64,000 nucleotides of DNA from Bacteroidales bacterium H4 (GTDB lineage: Bacteria > Bacteroidota > Bacteroidia > Bacteroidales > Muribaculaceae): the NCBI GenBank assembly GCA_001701165.1, contig DAAP01000044.1:1-64000 (forward strand), in the 5' to 3' direction. How positions within the stretch are numbered: the stretch's first letter is position 1; each line of letters opens with the position of its first letter. The notes under the pieces are model-generated. The model saw only the letters and a list, made by a program, of their open reading frames with translations, was not told the DNA's origin and did no database searches. Of this stretch, positions 61,534 through 64,000 are shown in pieces. The position numbers and the translations under genes are program-made.

Positions 61534-61752
61534 ATGGCATTATTCAAAGTAACCACAAAACGCCTCATTCTCAGCGGAGGCAAGCGTCTCGAAGCCGGTA
61601 TGACGGCCGAAGTCCCGTTCAATGACTTTACCCTTCCCCTGTACAATTCATCGGTAAAGGAAACAATACGTCATCAATTCGCTATAAAGTATGCCGTAGA
61701 TTTCCCCGCTTCTCAGATTAACCTCTCCAACCTGACGGTTGAAAAGATCTGA
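61534..61752 (+). CDS. small DUF6140-like protein
   Basis: 72 residues from the ATG at 61534; the frame extends upstream to 61489 but the promoter and the conserved MALFKVTTKR start favour 61534. It reads MALFKVTTKRLILSGGKRLEAGM and continues with a short beta-rich body. This N-terminus is one I associate with small DUF6140 proteins of Bacteroidales. It has no signal peptide and no membrane segment. Function is unknown. Confidence 0.7.
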   Translation: MALFKVTTKRLILSGGKRLEAGMTAEVPFNDFTLPLYNSSVKETIRHQFAIKYAVDFPASQINLSNLTVEKI

Positions 61753-61951
61753 TTGCAGCGCGAAGCACAACACATTATGGCCGTAATTTTTTATCGAAAG
61801 TTGCGGCCATTTTTTAGCCGCGCCTGCTAATTTTCTCGAAATTAAGCGGTATCTTTGCAGCCGCCGATGTATAGTACGGACACTCGGATGACAACTGCCT
61901 CGAATTATTTGACTACAAACAAATCAGCACATACTTTTTACTATTAATGAT

Positions 61952-63256
61952 ATGGGAAGACACTACGCTAATGACAATTGGCTGAATGAAATGGCCAAGA
62001 CGGACGAGTACGCCTGCCGCGATCTCGCAACCGAAGTGAACGAGATGACTGACGGGCGGCAGACCTATAATGCCGTCTTCGGATTCTTGCCGGGCGGCAC
62101 TTCGACCCGGCCTCGTAACGTCTCGATTGCTTCGTTAATGAGGCTGTACTGCGCCGAACGAAGCGGACACAAGGAGGACGCACGGCGTGAAATAAAACTC
62201 CGTTTTCATTACCTGGATTATACGATTCAGAAAAAGATTTTGCGGCTGTTTCTGGACGGCTCGAAGCAAGACAGATTATTCTGTTTCAAGCAAATAAGGC
62301 ATAGTTGGGATAAAGTGTTCGAGCCGAAACTTATTGAGCTGTGGGAGATGCACTGCGAGCCGGAGTGTGCTAATCTTTTGGTCAAGTACGGCAATATCGA
62401 CTATGTACGCCGGCATCAAGAGGAGTTGGCTAAATCGGCAGGGTATTATCCTACCGGCAAAAGGCTGGCGCTCGAGGACAGAAATTTTGTCATCGAAAAG
62501 GAAAAGTTAGAGGGTCCGGCTATGTATGTCCGGCTGTTGTATGAAACCAAACGCACTATCGGAACGGACGAAGCGACGGACATCTTATGGTGGGCGATTG
62601 ATCGGTCGCTGCTGCAAGGCATACGTCACCAATGCAATATTGCGCCGTACTTTCTTGTATACGATGGTCGTTTGGACAGCGATGGATTGCCGCTCGAAAC
62701 AATTGTGCCGTCCATTGTATGGGACGACAATGTAATGGAGTGCATGCGCTACCTGTATCACATTGCGCCGAAGGCTGTTGTGGCCGAAGCATTGCGCCGG
62801 GACATGGAAGTGCGCAAATTGTTTTATCGTCTTGTCGGCGGAAAGTGCTACAACAATTCAAGTGACCCGAGTGCGGATAGGCGGCATGATATGCAGATGT
62901 TTTGCAAATTGGCTTACGCGATGTTTCCCGAAGATAAGCGAAAGTATGCTGCCGAAAACGACTGCCGGACAGATACATCCGGTCCTTCTGCAGCGTCTTG
63001 GGATAATTGTGGTTGCCACGAAGATGAATCAAGCTTATTGGATTGGAGAGTTTATGCCAACCGTTCGAGCACAAATCTACTTGAGACCATCCGGGAATAT
63101 CGTCTGACCGAAGAAATGACGCCGGAGGAATGGAAAACACTATACATCGAAAAAAATATACCGAATAACTCGGCATTCACGTTACTTTCCAAACGATTAA
63201 GCCTCGAACCTGACTGCCCAAGCCGGGAGGAGTTTATCGCAAAGTTGCTGAGCTGA
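61952..63256 (+). CDS. uncharacterised 434-residue cytoplasmic protein
   Basis: No family recognised. There is no signal peptide or membrane segment. The N-terminal half includes SIASLMRLYCAERSGHKEDARREIKLRFHYLDYTIQKKILRLFLDGSKQDRLFCFKQI. The rest is helix-rich (LWEMHCEPECANLLVKYGNIDYVRRHQEELA), reminiscent of HEAT/ankyrin-like helical repeats but without a clear period. Near the C-terminus a Cys-rich DNCGCHED piece stands out. Codon use is mixed. It stands alone between the DUF6140 gene and the fimbrillin-like gene, in a stretch that looks accessory. Confidence 0.7.
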   Translation: MGRHYANDNWLNEMAKTDEYACRDLATEVNEMTDGRQTYNAVFGFLPGGTSTRPRNVSIASLMRLYCAERSGHKEDARREIKLRFHYLDYTIQKKILRLFLDGSKQDRLFCFKQIRHSWDKVFEPKLIELWEMHCEPECANLLVKYGNIDYVRRHQEELAKSAGYYPTGKRLALEDRNFVIEKEKLEGPAMYVRLLYETKRTIGTDEATDILWWAIDRSLLQGIRHQCNIAPYFLVYDGRLDSDGLPLETIVPSIVWDDNVMECMRYLYHIAPKAVVAEALRRDMEVRKLFYRLVGGKCYNNSSDPSADRRHDMQMFCKLAYAMFPEDKRKYAAENDCRTDTSGPSAASWDNCGCHEDESSLLDWRVYANRSSTNLLETIREYRLTEEMTPEEWKTLYIEKNIPNNSAFTLLSKRLSLEPDCPSREEFIAKLLS

Positions 63257-63494
63257 TGGTCGTGTTTTAGTCGTGGTGTCTGATGTAAGTTTGTTCAAAC
63301 TTGTAGACCTTGGATAATGGTGCAAAATTAGTCGTTTTCGACATATAGGTCGGATTTTGCTGATTTTGACGGGAAGTTGATTATTAAGCGGCAGTATAAT
63401 AAGATTATAGCATATAGACCGAAAAGTGCGACGTTCCAAGTCGTTTTGATGACGGAACGCCGCATATTTTGGACTAATTGGAGGCAGATGCCGC
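63257..63494. other. 238-bp convergent intergenic region
   Basis: Holds a third copy of the TATAGGTC motif (63344-63351), whose right flank resembles that of the copy at 61334, and a variant TATAGACC near 63413. No terminator with a clear T-run and no gene were seen. Confidence 0.5.
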
Positions 63495-64000
63495 TTAGGG
63501 CTCGTTGTTGCAGGTGATGGTGAGGGTGGTGATTTTGCCGGCGGCGATGATGTCGTTCTCGTTGTAGCCGCTGCGGAAGGCTTCGACAAGGGAGTAGGTC
63601 TTGTTGCCGTTGATGCGGATGTATTCTACATTGGAAAGGTGGACAATCTTTCCCGAGGCGGAGACGTTGGAGAGTTCGTCGGGCACCACGGCTGCCTGCC
63701 AGAATGTGCCTGTGGGGGTCACGTGTTTCTTGGTCCTGATATATCCGTAGCCACCGAAGGGGCGCACATGGAAGCCTCGTTCTTTGGTGATGCGGACGCC
63801 GGCCTGTTTTTTGCTGTCAAATTCGATGGTTTCGACTTTGTCGGCGTATGGGCCGGTGACGTATACGCGCAGGATGCCCAGGCCGTTATGGAAGTTGAAG
63901 TCTACCCGGCCTTGGTTTTTTGCGACGGTCGCGGTGTCCGAGATGAGCAGGTATTTCAGCCCTTTGGTTTGGTCGGTGATGTCGAAGGTGTTGGGGGTGA
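63495..64000 (-). CDS. fimbrillin-like protein, 5' end cut by the window
   Basis: The frame is open from the TAA at 63495-63497 to the window edge, about 167 residues of C-terminal sequence. It includes LKYLLISDTATV, then GRVDFNFHNGLGILRVYVTG, which is the LxFxHxLxKLxVxV-type strand pair of Mfa/FimA-like fimbrillins of Bacteroidales. The end has VEYIRINGNKTYSLVEAFRSGYN and a final ITTLTITCNNEP. Such lipoproteins form or cap surface fimbriae. An apparent start at 63767 is an internal GTG, not the true beginning. Confidence 0.65.
   Translation of the reverse strand, partial: TPNTFDITDQTKGLKYLLISDTATVAKNQGRVDFNFHNGLGILRVYVTGPYADKVETIEFDSKKQAGVRITKERGFHVRPFGGYGYIRTKKHVTPTGTFWQAAVVPDELSNVSASGKIVHLSNVEYIRINGNKTYSLVEAFRSGYNENDIIAAGKITTLTITCNNEP

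Noticed and set aside
63495..63767. A complete 90-residue gene
   Set aside because: The frame stays open and coding-like up to the window edge; the apparent start is an internal GTG of a longer fimbrillin-like gene.

Overview
The window looks like chromosomal DNA of a Bacteroidota, order Bacteroidales, most likely a Muribaculaceae-type gut commensal. This is inferred from several signs. GC is about 55% and promoters match the Bacteroidota pattern TTTG-N17-20-TAnnTTTG. There are BspA-like repeats, DUF5074 propellers and a fimbrillin-like protein. Secreted proteins repeatedly end in a tail of the form NLQGxRV...PGIYxRRQG...K, resembling a type IX secretion (T9SS) or related sorting signal. No rRNA, tRNA, IS element or CRISPR array was found.

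Layout. 1-12 kb (minus strand): housekeeping genes rsmF-like, mutS, a sugar-nucleotidyltransferase, pdxA with an unusual insert, rlmN, two small envelope proteins, tcdA and a secreted endonuclease I. 12.4-24.9 kb (plus strand): a corrinoid-uptake locus. A consensus promoter and a cobalamin riboswitch precede a BtuB-type TonB receptor, a BtuG-like propeller lipoprotein, a second surface lipoprotein, two paralogous secreted DUF5074 propellers, a further small secreted protein and a 1110-residue LRR/Ig/propeller fusion. A strong terminator closes the locus. 24.9-27.1 kb: an AT-richer type II restriction-modification pair of the Eco47II/Sau96I type, with a palindrome over its promoter. 27.1-34 kb: accessory genes (beta-helix lipoprotein, DUF3298 protein, DUF4143 ATPase with a duplicated leader, small membrane protein, AlbA_2/HATPase protein with a 12-bp tandem repeat, secreted deaminase-fold protein lacking its zinc ligands). 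34-40.6 kb: neuC-neuA-CBS/nucleotidyltransferase (nonulosonate type), obg, menA and a convergent PRTase/HAD pair. 41-48.4 kb: a 1552-residue propeller/C39-peptidase protein, a GNAT with a probably leaderless start, a second DUF4143 ATPase and a Gly-Tyr-rich membrane protein. 48.4-55 kb (minus strand): the full histidine-utilisation set ftcD-hutU-hutH-hutI. 55.4-55.7 kb: a rod-like structured RNA that I read as 6S RNA. 55.8-64 kb: a 1805-residue GLUG/cohesin-like/dockerin-like surface protein, a DUF6140 protein, an unrecognised 434-residue protein and the 3' end of a fimbrillin-like gene.

How the genes fit together. The most interesting unit is the riboswitch-controlled corrinoid locus. It couples an outer-membrane B12 receptor to four DUF5074-type beta-propellers, three of which carry sorting-type tails instead of a lipid anchor. 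That suggests a larger surface corrinoid-capture apparatus than the BtuB/BtuG pair known from Bacteroides. The hut cluster converts histidine to glutamate and passes the formimino group to tetrahydrofolate. All assignments come from reading the sequence and recalling families; no database search was run.
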